64,000 nucleotides of DNA, taken from NCBI GenBank assembly GCA_039881145.1, contig JAYKKI010000060.1, positions 11,742,501 through 11,806,500 on the forward strand. Direction: 5' to 3'. Shown here piece after piece: positions 26,431 through 38,438 of the stretch. A program made the translations under genes and the position numbers. The DNA is from Druceiella hillmani. Lineage: Eukaryota > Arthropoda > Insecta > Lepidoptera > Hepialidae. Numbering within the stretch: position 1 is the stretch's first letter; every line of letters starts with the position of its first letter. The notes beneath the pieces were generated by a model, which ran no database searches, had not been told where the DNA came from, and worked only from the letters and a program-made list of their open reading frames with translations.

Positions 26431-28093
26431 TTTATAATGTAAAATTTTTATTTTTGCTAATTTATATGATTATTGTAAAATTATTGTTAACCGGTATTTT
26501 TTTGGAATCATAGTTTCCAAAACTAAATATTTAATTTAACTTCTTGAATGTCCTAATTTCTATAATCTGTGATTTTCATCGATATCATAAACAAAATTTC
26601 TATGAATTCTTTTGTTTAAATTCCACATTCGATATTTTCGATTCGATTCCTCGACTGTATTGTCGTTTTTAAGATTTTATAGATATCTTGTAAATAATTA
26701 CTCTCTGAAATGCAAATATATCCATAAGGAACTTGTTAATTACGAGTAGAATTCGGTTATGTACACATTTAGACCACTATAAACAGTTCAGGATACATGG
26801 TTTTTCTATTTAAAAGTATTATTTTTTTACAAAATAAATATATTACCTTCTATATTTTTCACATGCGTCAAAATATGAAGCTACTTCAATAATTATGAAA
26901 CCTAAAATAACAGTTTTAGTTTTCCTAAAATCTTCTAGTCACATTTTACTCATACTGTATTTCTTTTATTTTCATATATTTTTCAAAATACCTTTTTTAA
27001 ATATACAATACAAAATTATTAGGAAATGCTTCTGTATGATATATAAAGTAAACAATTGTGATTCATTTACCTCCTATTTAATTATTATATGAATGTTTTT
27101 AAAAAGTTGGGCCGTGCAAAATGTGTTGGTTAATTAAATATACTACTATCATATGTTTCGCAGTTTCGGAAAAATCGCCCCTGGTGAATGGACTGGTGTT
27201 ATAGACAGAAACGTGAGCAAATTTATAAGGACTTTGGTTTCCTGTGAGGTTCATAATTCTAAAAAAAATATTTGACTTGCAAAAAATATAAATCAACAAA
27301 AAGGACTCTTCAAAAGTATTTTTTTTTAATATGAAACTTCGTTACCGTTAGTTAAGGAGAAGGACAAGTCCTAATGCTAAAAATAATAACAGAAACAAAA
27401 AATCAATAGAAAAGAAACTCATGGATGCTGAAAACCTTAATTTTTTTTTTAAAAGAGAACAATACAACTTTAGTACAATGCGATTGTTTTGAAAATACTT
27501 GGAAACGATTTCGAATTTCTTCGTTTTTATTCATAGTTTTAGTGATTTCATAGAAATGTATCCAGAAAATTAGCGGAAGTATTGTAAAGTCAGAAGTCAC
27601 GAAATATTTTGTCTTCTTCAATTTGACATTTATATCGTTTCGAAATAATAAACTTTATATAATAACTAGTCAGCCTAGTGAAACGCATACCTTTTCCTTG
27701 ATAATTCATGTCGGTAAATTTTAAAACTATGCTTCAGTTTAGATGATTATATTAAAAATTGTCTAAAGATATTAAAAGAACGAATCTCTTTGCATGAATT
27801 AGCCCAGACCACATTTAAAAAGACAGATGAAATTATTCATCCATCTTCTGACAGCCAATATCGAAGCATCTGTCCACATATAGAAATAATTAAATGTGTA
27901 TGTAATGGGGCGTAAAGGTGAAATTACAACATATAATTTCTATTAGATTGTTACAACTCTACCGACTTATTTTATGACAAAGATTTTGAATATGTTATAT
28001 TTATTAAAATGGTGTCAACTAGTGATGACAGAATTATAACGTAACAGGTGTGAATAACATAATATCGATTACAAGGAATATATTTATTGCGAT
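26431..28093. other. AT-rich intergenic sequence
   Basis: No gene or element recognised on either strand. Confidence 0.5.
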
Positions 28094-28590
28094 TTACATA
28101 TATTATGTTATTAATATCGATACGCTTGGCTAACATGTTAAAATATTACGTTACGGTGGTATACTGGCTGTAACTCGCTGAGTAAAGATATAGCGGAACA
28201 GCGCGTTTATTTTTGCATTTCCCTTCGTTTTATATTTACCGAACATCACCGAATGACACCGAACTTTACCGAATGATTAATAATCTTTTATTAGAATTTT
28301 AAAATTCATATCTGTTATGTGATCCATACCTATTATCGATTGGAATGAACGCATTATGTTATTAAAAACATTACGCTTGGTAACATGTTAAAATATATTA
28401 TATTTCTTTATATTCAAGCAACGGCCGTCACTCGTCGTGTGAATAAAAAGAGTAGGAAATAGCGCGTTCCTTTTCTTAACCAAATTCATTGTTTTATATA
28501 TTATTCGTTTTATCCTTTATTTTTTTGTTTTCGTATTGACGGAACGTTTCCGATCGACATAAAATGTTTACCGAATGATGATAAACAAAT
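28094..28590 (+). repeat. Two diverged tandem copies, about 250 bp each
   Basis: Copy 1 (from about 28105) and copy 2 (from about 28358) share, in order, ATGTTATTAA, TACGCTTGG, TAACATGTTAAAATAT, an ACTCG...GAGTA segment, AGCGCGTT and TTTACCGAATGAT. Similarity is patchy. The unit is richer in C+G than its flanks. The origin is unknown; no reading frame is kept. Confidence 0.6.
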
Positions 28591-28619
28591 AATTACTACA
28601 AAGTTAAAATCCATACGTG

Positions 28620-28866
28620 TTGAATATATTTGACGTTAATTTTGTAAAAATTCATTTTTCACTATTAAATGAAACTACGTGATGTAGTATTATTTCTACT
28701 TTCTTTAAGTTATTTACCACGACCTAGGTTTCGTTGAATTACAACATCTTCAGGTGGGATATTACCAAAGATTTTTAAGATTTGTAATACAACGAAACCT
28801 AGGTCGTGGTAAAGAAATTAAAGAAAGTAGAAATAATACTACGTCACGTAGTTTCATTTAATTGTG
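28620..28866 (-). mobile_element. Palindromic Penelope-family mini-element, copy B
   Basis: The arms, beginning TGAAACTACGTGATGTAGTA on the left and ending ACGTAGTTTCATTTAATTG on the right, are inverted and almost complementary over about 90 bases. The tail (TGAATATATTTGACGTTAAT) is on the left here, the opposite orientation to copy A. Flanks TCCATACGTG (28610-28619) and TCCATATGTT (28867-28876) could be a decayed target duplication. The left arm keeps a full hammerhead core on the minus strand; the right arm keeps only its 3' half. No coding sequence remains. Confidence 0.7.
28717..28757 (-). ncRNA. Type I hammerhead ribozyme motif (mini-element copy B)
   Basis: On the minus strand: helix I CCAC; box CTGAAGA; one extra T; helix II GTTG...CAAC; box GAA; helix III ACC-TA-GGT; cleavage C; helix I closing GTGG. 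All conserved core boxes are intact. Helix II has lost its fifth pair relative to the copies at 37825 and 40839. Helix III is the very short kind described for Penelope-element hammerheads. Confidence 0.65.
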
Positions 28867-30142
28867 TCCATATGTTATTTGAATTTTGCTTATGTCACAT
28901 TAATTCAGCCTTCATTGTTGATCGCTAACTAAATACAATCTCTATGCGTTACTGTTTCTTCTTGTTCAAATTATCGCACTAGGAAAATACTCAGTGGTTC
29001 GAAATGTAATTTTTCACTGTATTGACCATTGCCTGGTATAATTAATCAAATATAGATAAAAATCCGTTCGCAAAAAATACCTAATTGCTATCGAAAACCA
29101 CATTCAAATTAAACTAGCGGTATCCCAGCTATAAGCAGACATATATAAGTATTTAATGTAGAAATCGATTATAGTACGCATGTACTAAGCATATTTTGTA
29201 TACACATGCAGAAGAAAAATTAATTTCATGGAACATATCGTTTGAGAACGTATTGAATAAAAGTAATTCACAATAATGTCCAATAACATGTTATTTTTTA
29301 ACTGATATGATACTATGTCATTGAGTGGTGATGTTATTCATTGTAATAGATATGGGGAAATAACAGTTATTTCCATCTCTAGTGTCAACTGTTTGACTGC
29401 CAAGATAGAAGAAGTGTCGCTTTCGAATATTGTTAGATTTACAATAAAATATCGGTGCTTAAAATAAAATTATCTTATTGGTAAAATCTTTTAAACTATT
29501 GTTGTGGGTTGGACTTCGGGATGCTTAGTCCTTTGTAATCCCTTTTATTGCACCTAGTGAATAGCAAAACTAGACAAAACAATATATAATGGTAAGATAA
29601 TACATGTTTATGGTGGACTCTCGCCCTATACAGACATTAGGTGCAGCAGGGTTTATCCACTTCTTTACAAATACAATTTACCCACTTCTTCACAAATACA
29701 GTTAACTGAGAGAGTTTTACACTATGGGACTGGTACATGTTGTAAGTTTGAACTATTTTAAAGAATACAATTCTTAACAGCATATATACGAATTTTTACG
29801 GATATAACTTTGAAGCTGTGTCAAATTTACCTTTTACACCCTGGAGTATGATGTGGTTTGATGGTAGAGATAAATATCCTGGTCACGCTAATGGTGATCA
29901 CCATTTTTCATTCCCTCCTTTGGACTCCTTCCCACTCCACTTATGTGACTTCTGTTTTATAGAGCGTGACATAGTTCATGTTAATATATGAATGTATTTT
30001 TGGGGAAAAAATCAGTTTCAAGAGTAGTGCAAAGAGATATAGACAGAATTTATTAAAATTGTTTCACATATTATTATTCCGTCAAATGAAACAATACATA
30101 TTTACATAAAATTATATTGTATTCGCGTCTTTATATATAAAT
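28867..30142. other. Intergenic, no gene recognised
   Basis: A slightly GC-richer stretch at 29490-29960 has no open frame of note. A 25-bp imperfect tandem pair (CCACTTCTTTACAAATACA-like) sits at about 29657-29704. Confidence 0.4.
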
Positions 30143-30774
30143 ATACTTATTAGAATATATGAAATTTTATCTTTCCAGTAATATTTTCGAAATAAAAATA
30201 AAATAAATTACACACACGAAATATAAAAAAAATACAGAAATTGTTGGCCCACTCAAAAATTTCTACTTCAATATTTTGAGATTCATATATTGAAATATAC
30301 GCGAGTTAATTCAATTTAAAATTATGTCATATCTAACAATTTTTTATTAAAACTTTTCTGAAAATTTTAATCATGTTTAGCAATATGTCTAGAATTATCT
30401 TCTATAAAATCTTCTTAAGTCACTTTTTCGATTGATATCTCACGCCAAACAAGAACATTAAAAAACAAATTCTAGTAATGTAAATATTAAAAGTGACTTA
30501 AGAAGATTTTATAGAAGATAATTCTAGACATATTGCTAAACCTGGTCACAATTTTCAGAAAAGTTTTATAGAAAATTGTTAGATATGACATAATATTAAA
30601 TTGAATTAACTCGCGTATATTTCAATATAATAATCTCAAAATATTGAAGTAGAAATTTGTGAGTAGGCAAAAAATTTCTGTAATTTTTTTATATTTCGTG
30701 TGTGTGTAATTTATCATATTTTTATTTCGAGAATATTACTGGAAAGATAACATTTCATATATTCTAACAAGTAT
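30143..30774. mobile_element. Foldback element with 285-bp inverted arms
   Basis: The left arm (30143-30427, from ATACTTATTAGAATATATGA) is the reverse complement of the right arm (30489-30774) along its whole length. There are few differences, and the arms are separated by about 60 bases. No transposase frame, target duplication or TIR family was recognised. If transcribed, it would form a long double-stranded hairpin RNA. It is a foldback transposon or the product of an inverted duplication. Confidence 0.75.
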
Positions 30775-31200
30775 TAATTATGTTTTATTACCAACTAATG
30801 AGGTATATCGGAGGTAGTTGTTGTCATTGCCAAATAAGGCTCTTCTTGAGTTGTCTTGAGTGCCTTACAAGGATATCGATTTAATTATTTTTTTTGCATA
30901 TTTTACGTTAAAGAAACCTATGCATTATACTTGGTGTTTACAAAAGATGCATATATATTCATGTATTTAAAATATTTGTGTAAACTACATGCATCAAGTA
31001 TTCTTATACTGTTCCCTTATTATAAAAAAAATGTACACAGAGATATTGATAAAACAGTTTTAAATTTGACCAAAAATTTTTTTGGCAAAGAAAATATTAA
31101 ATGAACTCAAAATAATTTAAACTAAAAATTTGAATGAAGTCTTTTTAACAAAAATCCTTAAATATTTTTGATAACTTTCCATAGGTGAAGGAAGCACAAC

Positions 31201-31290
31201 TGTATATGTGTGTGTGTGTGTGTATGAATGTGTGTGTGTGTGTGTATGTGTGTGTGTATGTACGCGCTCGCGTGTGTGTGTGTGTATGTT
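31201..31290. repeat. (TG)n microsatellite
   Basis: TG repeat with TATG, AATG and CGCG interruptions. The Thr/His frame on the minus strand is an artefact. Confidence 0.95.
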
Positions 31291-31362
31291 GAATATAAAA
31301 CTAAACAGGTCTTTTAAAATGTATATTTGTTTCAATCCAATTTATTTTATATAATACAACAG

Positions 31363-31735
31363 GATCACCGTATTAATTTTATGTAGTATTAATATTACGT
31401 AGTTCATAAAACGCAATGACTTTGTATTTATTTATCTGAAATCGATATATTTCTAAACGACTGCTAAAATTCATGGAAACATAGTTGTGATGATTCTTAA
31501 ATAATGCAAGATTATAAATCTATAATTAACAAATTAGGATACGTACCTATGTAATTTAATAAATCACCGTATTAATTTTAATAGTATCTAAAACGCAATT
31601 ACATCGTATTTATTTATCTGAAATCGATAAACTTATAAGCGACTGCATTCATTGAAACATAGTTTTCATGCTTCTTAAATTAGCTGTGAGTATGCTAGAT
31701 TATATATCTATAATCAATAAATAAGAATATGTTAC
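31363..31735 (+). repeat. Two diverged tandem copies, about 200 bp each
   Basis: Copies start with ACCGTATTAATTTTA at 31367 and 31566. They share AAAACGCAAT, GTATTTATTTATCTGAAATC, GCGACTGC/ACGACTGC, GAAACATAGTT and AGATTATA-ATCTATAATYAA. The unit looks noncoding and its origin is unknown. Confidence 0.7.
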
Positions 31736-34016
31736 CTTTTCGACGAAATGACAATTGTTGCTTTTTGTTTCGCTATTCCAACGAAATGTAATAGATGTGA
31801 AAGGTTTATATTATTTTGTTTGCTGGTGAGAAAAATATTAAGACAAAACTATTGATAAAACATAAGATTTACACTTTACAAAATTGATATATTTAGATAG
31901 TGATTATACAAATTAATGAAAATATAATTTTATTAAACTAAACTTCGCTTCTTTATTAAAATTTTAGAAAATGAAATAATGATTAAAAAAATTTTAAAAA
32001 AATACGACGGGGAAAAACAAATAATTTTCACTAATAATAATTAAATTTTGTGTGATATAAATGGTAAGAAAATTTAAATTTTCCCGATATTGCCTGAACC
32101 ATAAAAATTAACAAAAAGGAAATGGAATTTTATACCGACTTTCTTTTATATAATACAACGACTGTTGAGATGATTCAATTGAAGCAACCTTTGTAGATCA
32201 AAGTACAAATATTTCGTGTGATTGTAACCAATTAAATTTTTGTAAATAAGGTTTCCTTTTTTCTTTCTCCACTTACATGGAAATTTCTATTTTCTATTAT
32301 TAAAATAATACCGGCAATGCATTGCTATACCATGTCTTTATATAATATATACATAAATGCACGCTTTTTTAAGTTTTCGGTATTACATCGTGATGCACAA
32401 AACTTCATAGCCTTCCTCATACTAAAACAAATACAACCTCCATAATTATTTCTAATTAATCTAACCCTCTTTCTACTCCTGACATAATCTGTTCAGCAAT
32501 TTCGTGTGATACAAAACTATAGACAAGAGTGAATAGGCATCTGTGTAATTTATTTTCCATCCCTCTGTAATTTATTCTCAGCACCTCCATAATTTATCTT
32601 CAACAAAGCTGTAATTTACCTCTGCCACTTTTGTAATTTATTTATATCTTCACAAAGTTATTTCGATATATCTTCAATATATATAATTATTTATCACATC
32701 TCTTTTCTCGTATATATCTAGATATAATAAGAGGCAATAATCGAATTTTGAAGAACAATGAAAAAATAGTGAAATTCCAATAATAATTGTTTATGGTGTT
32801 AAACCTGTCTAATTTTCTAATTGTAGATTTCATTATTTTTACATTCTAATTTAAATTTTCATTCTTAAATATTTTACGAAACGTGGAGATGTAACAACGA
32901 TTTGAAATTTTTTAAATATTTTTCCTCAAACAAAAACGTTTTCTTTTTTCATTGCATTATATTTAGTTTGATATACCATATTTCTTGATCGTTGGTTTGT
33001 ACCTTTGCTTTTAAAAAAAATCAAAGATTTTCTTCAAGGCACACATAAAATATGTTTTGTAAAACAATAATTGTGACACGCAAATGTATTTACAAAGAAA
33101 TACCAAAAATTAATTCCATAATTATAACGTTTTAACAATTTCTATATGTAATACCAAAAATTTAATTGAAAAAATATTCTTCTAAATCTGATATTTTAAT
33201 AAATATTCTATTCTATACTCCATTTTACAGAATTAATATTTACATTCAAAATGCCGCAAAATACTTATATTTTTATTTATTTTAATAAGAAATCTTCATT
33301 TTACTATTTAGTCATAGGCCATTCGGGAAAAAGTAACTTTTCTCTATCTCGTATAAAATATATACACGCCAAAAATATATAAATGAAACATTGGTAACAC
33401 ATGGGTACTGAATATCTTCGGTGGTGAACATAAAATTGTAATTCAAGAATTATACATATATAGCAATTTTAGCCATCAAATAGGACGTGGCTTGGTATCG
33501 ATATAGAAACAAAATAAAAACGCTCAGGTTTTGTGTACTTTGAATCCAATTTAAAACGTTTGAAAATTGGAAGCCCACTTGGATTTCTAATAAACCAACG
33601 TTTGAAAATAGGATGCATGCTATCCACAAACTCGATTACGTCAAAATCGATTCCGTCAGTGTATATAATACTTGATGGAACGAGTTTGTGGATGCACGAA
33701 GCTCAGGATAGTAAACAAGTTTTTGATTAATCTTTAGAATCAAAATTAAGTTAGAATAATTATTTGAAATTAATAAGACAGTATTCAGCATTTGCTCTCT
33801 TATTTTCAATAAATTAAGTTTAAATTAAATTTTTTTTCTAGATTAGAATCTCTTTAAATTGCATATAAAGGTAAACACAATTTTAAGTTATTAAATAACT
33901 GTTTACAAATGTTCAAAATATGTTTGATCAAGTGAACTACTCTGTCATGTAGCCAATTTTTTAAAAATGTATGGGTATTTCAAATGAAATATTTGCCTTG
34001 AATTTCAATATATCTC

Positions 34017-34020
<4 letters not shown>
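31736..34020. other. AT-rich intergenic sequence
   Basis: No gene recognised. Near 33555-33613 AACGTTTGAAAATWGGA occurs twice. 13-base inverted arms ATCCACAAACTCG (33622-33634) and CGAGTTTGTGGAT (33681-33693) lie just after. The plus-strand frame 33533-33730 covers both and has no known homologue. Confidence 0.4.

Positions 34021-34084
<64 letters not shown>
34021..34084. repeat. (TA)n microsatellite
   Basis: TA run directly adjoining the mariner end. Insertion into a TA run fits the TA target preference of mariner. Confidence 0.95.
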
Positions 34085-34088
<4 letters not shown>

Positions 34089-35188
34089 GTTGGCAATTTA
34101 TGAACCCGCCACTTTTTTCGAGCGATTAATGGAATGTTATAGAAGCTTCTAGAACATTACTTGTAGGGTATATAAAGAGTGCGATATTTAAACTTCGATT
34201 CAGTTTGCAATTGAGTGATCGGCAAGTAAAAAATAAATTAAAAATGGCATTTTGAAATGAATTCAGAGGACTCTTTCTCCATGAATGTCGCTTAGGGAAA
34301 AAAACCCGCGAGTCATCACCCAATATACATAAGAACGATGGGTAAAGGTATACTCTCTTAGGACACAGCCAAGCATTGGTTCCAGAAATTCAAAGGGAAT
34401 TTTGACCTGTTCGGTAAATCTCATGCAACGCGACCTCCTACAAATGAATTGAAAAAACTCAAAATTATTTTTGAAACAGATCAAAAATTAAGTTCGCATT
34501 GTATAGCAAAGCTATTATCAAGCTCTTATACAACAATGGAAATTCAACTTCATACTTACCGTACATACCGTAGTATGAGCTAATACACTTTCAACTTCAG
34601 GGGAGAACTAATGTGTGATTAAATCTACTAAGTTCCCATCGTACTAACGACAGGCTAAAATATGTGGTTATAGGAGATGAAAAGTGGGTGGCATATGTTA
34701 ATTTTTAGGCTAAACGCCAGTGGCTAGGAGTTGGAGAAAAAGGTGTACCTAAACAGTACAATGACAGCTAAGATTTGTTGTAAAAAATTGAGCAAAGTCA
34801 CCGGTAAACTTCTTTCAAATCAAAGCAAAGTTTATTTTATAAATAGCAATGCTCGACCCCATGTAGCAAAAGTAATACTTGAAGAGTACGGTGGGTTAGT
34901 ATGCTACTTCATCCACCGTACTTCTTGCATCTTTCACCATACCATTACCATTTGTTTTACTCTTTGTATAATAATTTACATGAGAGAAAGTTTAAGATCA
35001 AATTTCACCGGTTTTTTAGTCAAAGGCCCAAAATTTCTACAAGGACGTAACTTTAGCTCTGCCTTCACGTTGACGACAAATGTTAAATACCGACGATGCT
35101 TATGTAATTAACAATTAATTTATTGACTACGTATGAAAATTTTAAAAGTTCATTTCCAATAATTGCGGCTTTATTAGTTGTCAACTAA
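34085..35188 (+). pseudogene. Mariner-family DNA transposon, decayed
   Basis: The left end TTAGGTTGGCAATTTATGAA is a mariner-type inverted terminal repeat after a TA. The right end, read on the minus strand, is TTAGTTGACAACTAATAA and is followed by TA (35189-35190). Between them lie pieces of transposase in changing frames. KHWFQKFKGNFDL (about 34370-34405) matches the helix-turn-helix region. QWLGVGEKGVPKQ (about 34709-34748) and TAKICCKKLSK with NSNARPHVAK (34755-34875) match the catalytic domain around HDNARPH, with the Asp replaced by Ser. HYHLFYSLYN and a C-terminal segment follow to about 35110. It has many stops and frameshifts and a length of 1.1 kb against about 1.3 kb for a full element. 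It is certainly inactive. Confidence 0.8.
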
Positions 35189-36475
35189 TATTAAGATCAC
35201 ATTTATTATTAATTCGATTAACGGTAAAACGAATTAAATTTTCACACAATTTAACGACCGCTTTCACGCTCGGGACAATTACGACCCCTCTTTGTCTTTA
35301 TACATTTGTGTTAAAATTTATTTACATAAAAACAATTTGGTTAGTAACGCAGAAGATGCAAAAAAATATAGTCCTAATTCCTTTGCTCCTTTTTAAACAC
35401 AATTTATTCTACAATGAATACCGCACACGTTCCCAAAAGAATCACGTAAATACATTATCATGAACACGATTCAACAAACTTAATTGATTATGCCCATGAT
35501 TAAATCTGCGGCATGATAGTATATAGGGACGATATAATGTCATTAAATTTCTTTGAAAAAAATTAAACCTTCTTCATAAAGTGAATTATTGTAGATAATT
35601 GAATAAAGTGTAAAATTTTAAGATATTTTCCCACAATGTTTTTCATAGTTAATTTGCAACTTCCCCCCAATGTCAACCAACTCCAGATGGCATAAGTTAT
35701 GATGAGAGTAGCTTAAGGGAACTCAATGCTTATGTAATAATTAAATTAAAAAGCAAATTAATTTAAAATTCAATAACTTCTTCTCTAACTGTTGAAAATA
35801 AATAACTTTAAGTTGTGTACTAATTATAGCTCCTTACTAAAAAATCATAATCCTAGACAGTTTGTTTTTAATGCTCCAAATACCATGTTTATAGTGAAAA
35901 TAGTATTTCTTTGTGTCTGAATTCAAAGAAGCATTTTGATTGATTCTTGTTAAATTAGATATATTCATCAACATACTCTTTAAATATATGTGGAATACCC
36001 TCATCAATATTTTGGTCAATACATCAATTCGTCATCACATTTTCAAATTCTGCATCACTTTAATAAATTGATACAATTATCAGTTAATATCCTATTCTTT
36101 GCTTTATCGCATTTTAGCCATACAACTGCTAAAAATTAAATCACAGATAATCAGTCCTATTAATGTTACATGCAATCATGATATGATTGTTTTATATAAC
36201 TTGTTTACAAACATGTTATTAACGAGAAACTAATTCAAGCATGGAATTATGATACGATATTGGCAAGAATCTTAATTAAGCGCAGTGATGAATTGAATAA
36301 TACGAACATTTAACGAGTACGACTTGAAATTTATGTAATCAAATAGAAATGGGCAAAAAAAATTGTAATTTAACGTATTTTCATGATTCATGATATTTTT
36401 CGCGTCCTGTGTTGATTTTGGAATAGTACAACGAAACATTAATATATTCACTAAACCCATATTTTTCTGTTTTAG
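35189..36475. other. Upstream flank of the GPCR pseudogene
   Basis: No first exon (N-terminus and first membrane helix) of the receptor could be found here. Either it lies further upstream or is lost. The sequence is AT-rich and otherwise featureless. Confidence 0.4.
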
Positions 36476-36700
36476 GTCGTCCGAAAATCCGTAATGCGAA
36501 CTGCAAGAAACATGTTTATAATCAATCTAGTCGTTTCTGATGCTTTGGTTTGTGCCGTTGGAACTCCTTTAACACTGGTGGAGTTACTGACGAAACATTG
36601 ACCTCTGCCACAGTACCCATTCTTGTGCAAGATAGCTAGTGCTATACAGGCGACTTATATATTTGTATCCATAACTTCAATAGATTTGGACAGGTATCAG
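36476..36700 (+). pseudogene. Neuropeptide F receptor-like GPCR, exon with TM2-TM3 (broken)
   Basis: After a consensus acceptor (TTTTCTGTTTTAG) the frame reads VVRKSVMRTARNMFIINLVV, then SDALVCAVGTPLTLVELLTK, a stop, PLPQYPFLCKIASAIQATYI, and finally FVSITSIDLDRYQ. This is the TM2-loop-TM3 part of an NPF/NPY-type receptor: N-L-x-x-S-D in TM2, the conserved Cys before TM3, and DRY at its end. Three lesions are visible. TGA at 36599-36601 replaces the nearly invariant Trp of the first outer loop (one-base change from TGG). About three residues are missing just before LDRYQ. The donor after CAG reads TATGAAATT where GTATGAAATT would be expected, as if one G were lost. Using the nearby GTATCAG donor would shift the frame into TGA. 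Confidence 0.8.
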
Positions 36701-37753
36701 TATGAAATTTAATTTTTAATTAGTAAAATAATTTTTTTTAACAATTTTATGATAAGTATAGATACCTTAATGAAGCTTATTGTTTTCATATACAAACATT
36801 GCATTTAATTGTTTAATTATTGAGCTTAGTTGATAATACAGGGTGAAGTCATTAAAAATAACTCTCACGAGATGAAGTTGTATTTCACAATATAAAAAAG
36901 TCCCCATAATTTAGTTTACACTCTAGTAGAAAATTAATCCATTATTAATTGTTTACATTAACTGATTTGATCTTATTATTTATCATGATTTTTTTCATTC
37001 CTTTTACTATAAACTTATATCCTAATGAGATTTCTCCTTCACCTTCTAAAAATTTAAAACAATAGAACAAAAATAGACAAATATTATAAATAACAAAAAT
37101 AGACAAATATTATATATAAATATAATATACAAATATCAATTTTTCTTAAGGTAAGTATGTTGCCTGTTATATCTTCTTTTAAAAACACGGTGCTTATTTC
37201 AAAAACCACGATAACTAGGAAAATCGGTGAAATTTTTCGGTTACCTTCTTGTAAAATTTTTCAATGCTCAGTGGTAAATTTAAAATTAAAATTAAAATAT
37301 TTTTGTATATCTTATAAAAACACTTTCATATTGTATTCGAAATCATTTAAAACTAAAAATATGTTTTATAAGAATATATTCTTTAAGACCTTTTTTAACC
37401 GCTTTAATTCTTGTATGAATATTTTAACAAAGTTGGCTAGTTTAAGATATGTAGGTTAATAAGATGACTATATCAAATTTCAAGTTTCCACATTGCATGG
37501 TTTATGAGAAAATTGGTTCTGAATATGTATCCGACGAAAAAGGTGAATCCAGGAAGAAAATAAATTGCAATTTGCGCTTTAACAAATCCTCGTTTCATAC
37601 ACAATGATGGTGTTGAAACAAAGTTTCAATCTAATCAACTCGGTAAAAAGGCGTTTGACAGACGGATGGGCAACCAAAAACCGTTTCCGTAAATACACCA
37701 AGTAGTAATTTTGAAATAGAACACTGGAAATAACGGGAAAAACTTTATAAGTA
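36701..37753. other. Intron of the GPCR pseudogene, left part
   Basis: No coding match is seen. The frame 37157-37459 (100 codons, plus) is K/F/N-rich and has no recognised family. A piece at 37472-37491 (CAAATTTCAAGTTTCCACAT) matches 23766-23785, so a decayed dispersed repeat is likely here. A small direct repeat AAAAATAGACAAATATTATA occurs twice at 37070-37113. Confidence 0.4.
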
Positions 37754-37768
37754 AATATTCTATTAGTC
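37754..37768 (+). repeat. Target-site duplication, left copy
   Basis: AATATTCTATTAGTC, identical to 40975-40989 on the far side of the Penelope-like element. Confidence 0.9.
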
Positions 37769-37824
37769 GCAATTAAATGAAACTACGCGATGTAGTATTA
37801 TTTCTACTATCTTTAATTTCTTTA

Positions 37825-37865
37825 CCACGACCTAGGTTTCGTTGTATTACAACATCTTCAGGTGG
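37825..37865 (-). ncRNA. Type I hammerhead ribozyme motif, left end of the Penelope-like element
   Basis: The minus-strand order is CCAC, CTGAAGA, T, GTTGT-AAT-ACAAC, GAA, ACC-TA-GGT, C, GTGG. It supplies all conserved hammerhead boxes (CUGANGA, GAA, cleavage after GUC). Helix I is at least 4 bp, helix II 5 bp with a 3-base loop, and helix III 3 bp with a 2-base loop. An extra U between box 1 and helix II is unusual. Hammerheads are known in Penelope-like elements, which supports the call. Activity is not shown. Confidence 0.75.
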
Positions 37866-38128
37866 GATATTAGCAAAGATTAACTCTTAGGAACAACCAA
37901 CAGCATTTATATGTTTCAAACACAATAGCGGAAGACTACTTTGTGCGGATTTTTCCATTGTTTATGTTAGTGAGTTTATTGCAGGGGCGTAGACTAGGTT
38001 TTATTATATTACAGAGAGTTATACAATATACCAGTATTCTAGTTGGGTGTAATAAATTCAATTGTTATTATGTGAAATTATACAATGCAAACTTTAGGGT
38101 GTATGTAATAAAATTAAATGGAAGTTAT

Positions 38129-38280
38129 TGTCGGTAATATATTGCAAAGGCAAGGGTATTTGAAAGTAAGGCCAAGGTAATATACTAATTCTACATATCT
38201 TATTATCGGTAATATATTTATACAAAAGCAAGGGTATTTAAAAGTAAGGACAAGGTAATACACTAATTCTACATATCTCC
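38129..38280 (-). repeat. Tandem duplication inside the element's 3' region
   Basis: A unit of about 80 bases (TCGGTAATATATT, AAGCAAGGGTATT, AAAGTAAGG, CAAGGTAATA, CTAATTCTACATATCT) occurs twice. The pair is mirrored in the right arm at about 40427-40577. A poly-T tract (poly-A on the element's strand) lies at 38325-38345. Confidence 0.85.
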
Positions 38281-38438
38281 GGTTTTGTGTATTCATATAT
38301 TTATTTATTTATTTATTTCTTTTAATTTTTTTTTTTTTTTTTTTTGTTTTTATTATATATACGTATATTTATATGCGTATTAATGCTGAAACAATTTCCA
38401 GGGTACTGTAGTGTCAATGTTTTATATTTATATTATAT

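Noticed and set aside
31117..31335. Thr/His-rich frame, similar to frames at 61003-61229 and 50390-50787
   Set aside because: Translations of TG/CA microsatellites.
37157..37459. 100-codon frame in the GPCR intron
   Set aside because: K/F/N/S-rich with no motif, and it precedes a decayed dispersed repeat; it does not resemble any receptor segment.
38114..38296. 60-codon frame and its mirror at 40408-40590
   Set aside because: They follow the tandem duplication in the element's noncoding 3' region; the repeated peptide only reflects the DNA repeat.
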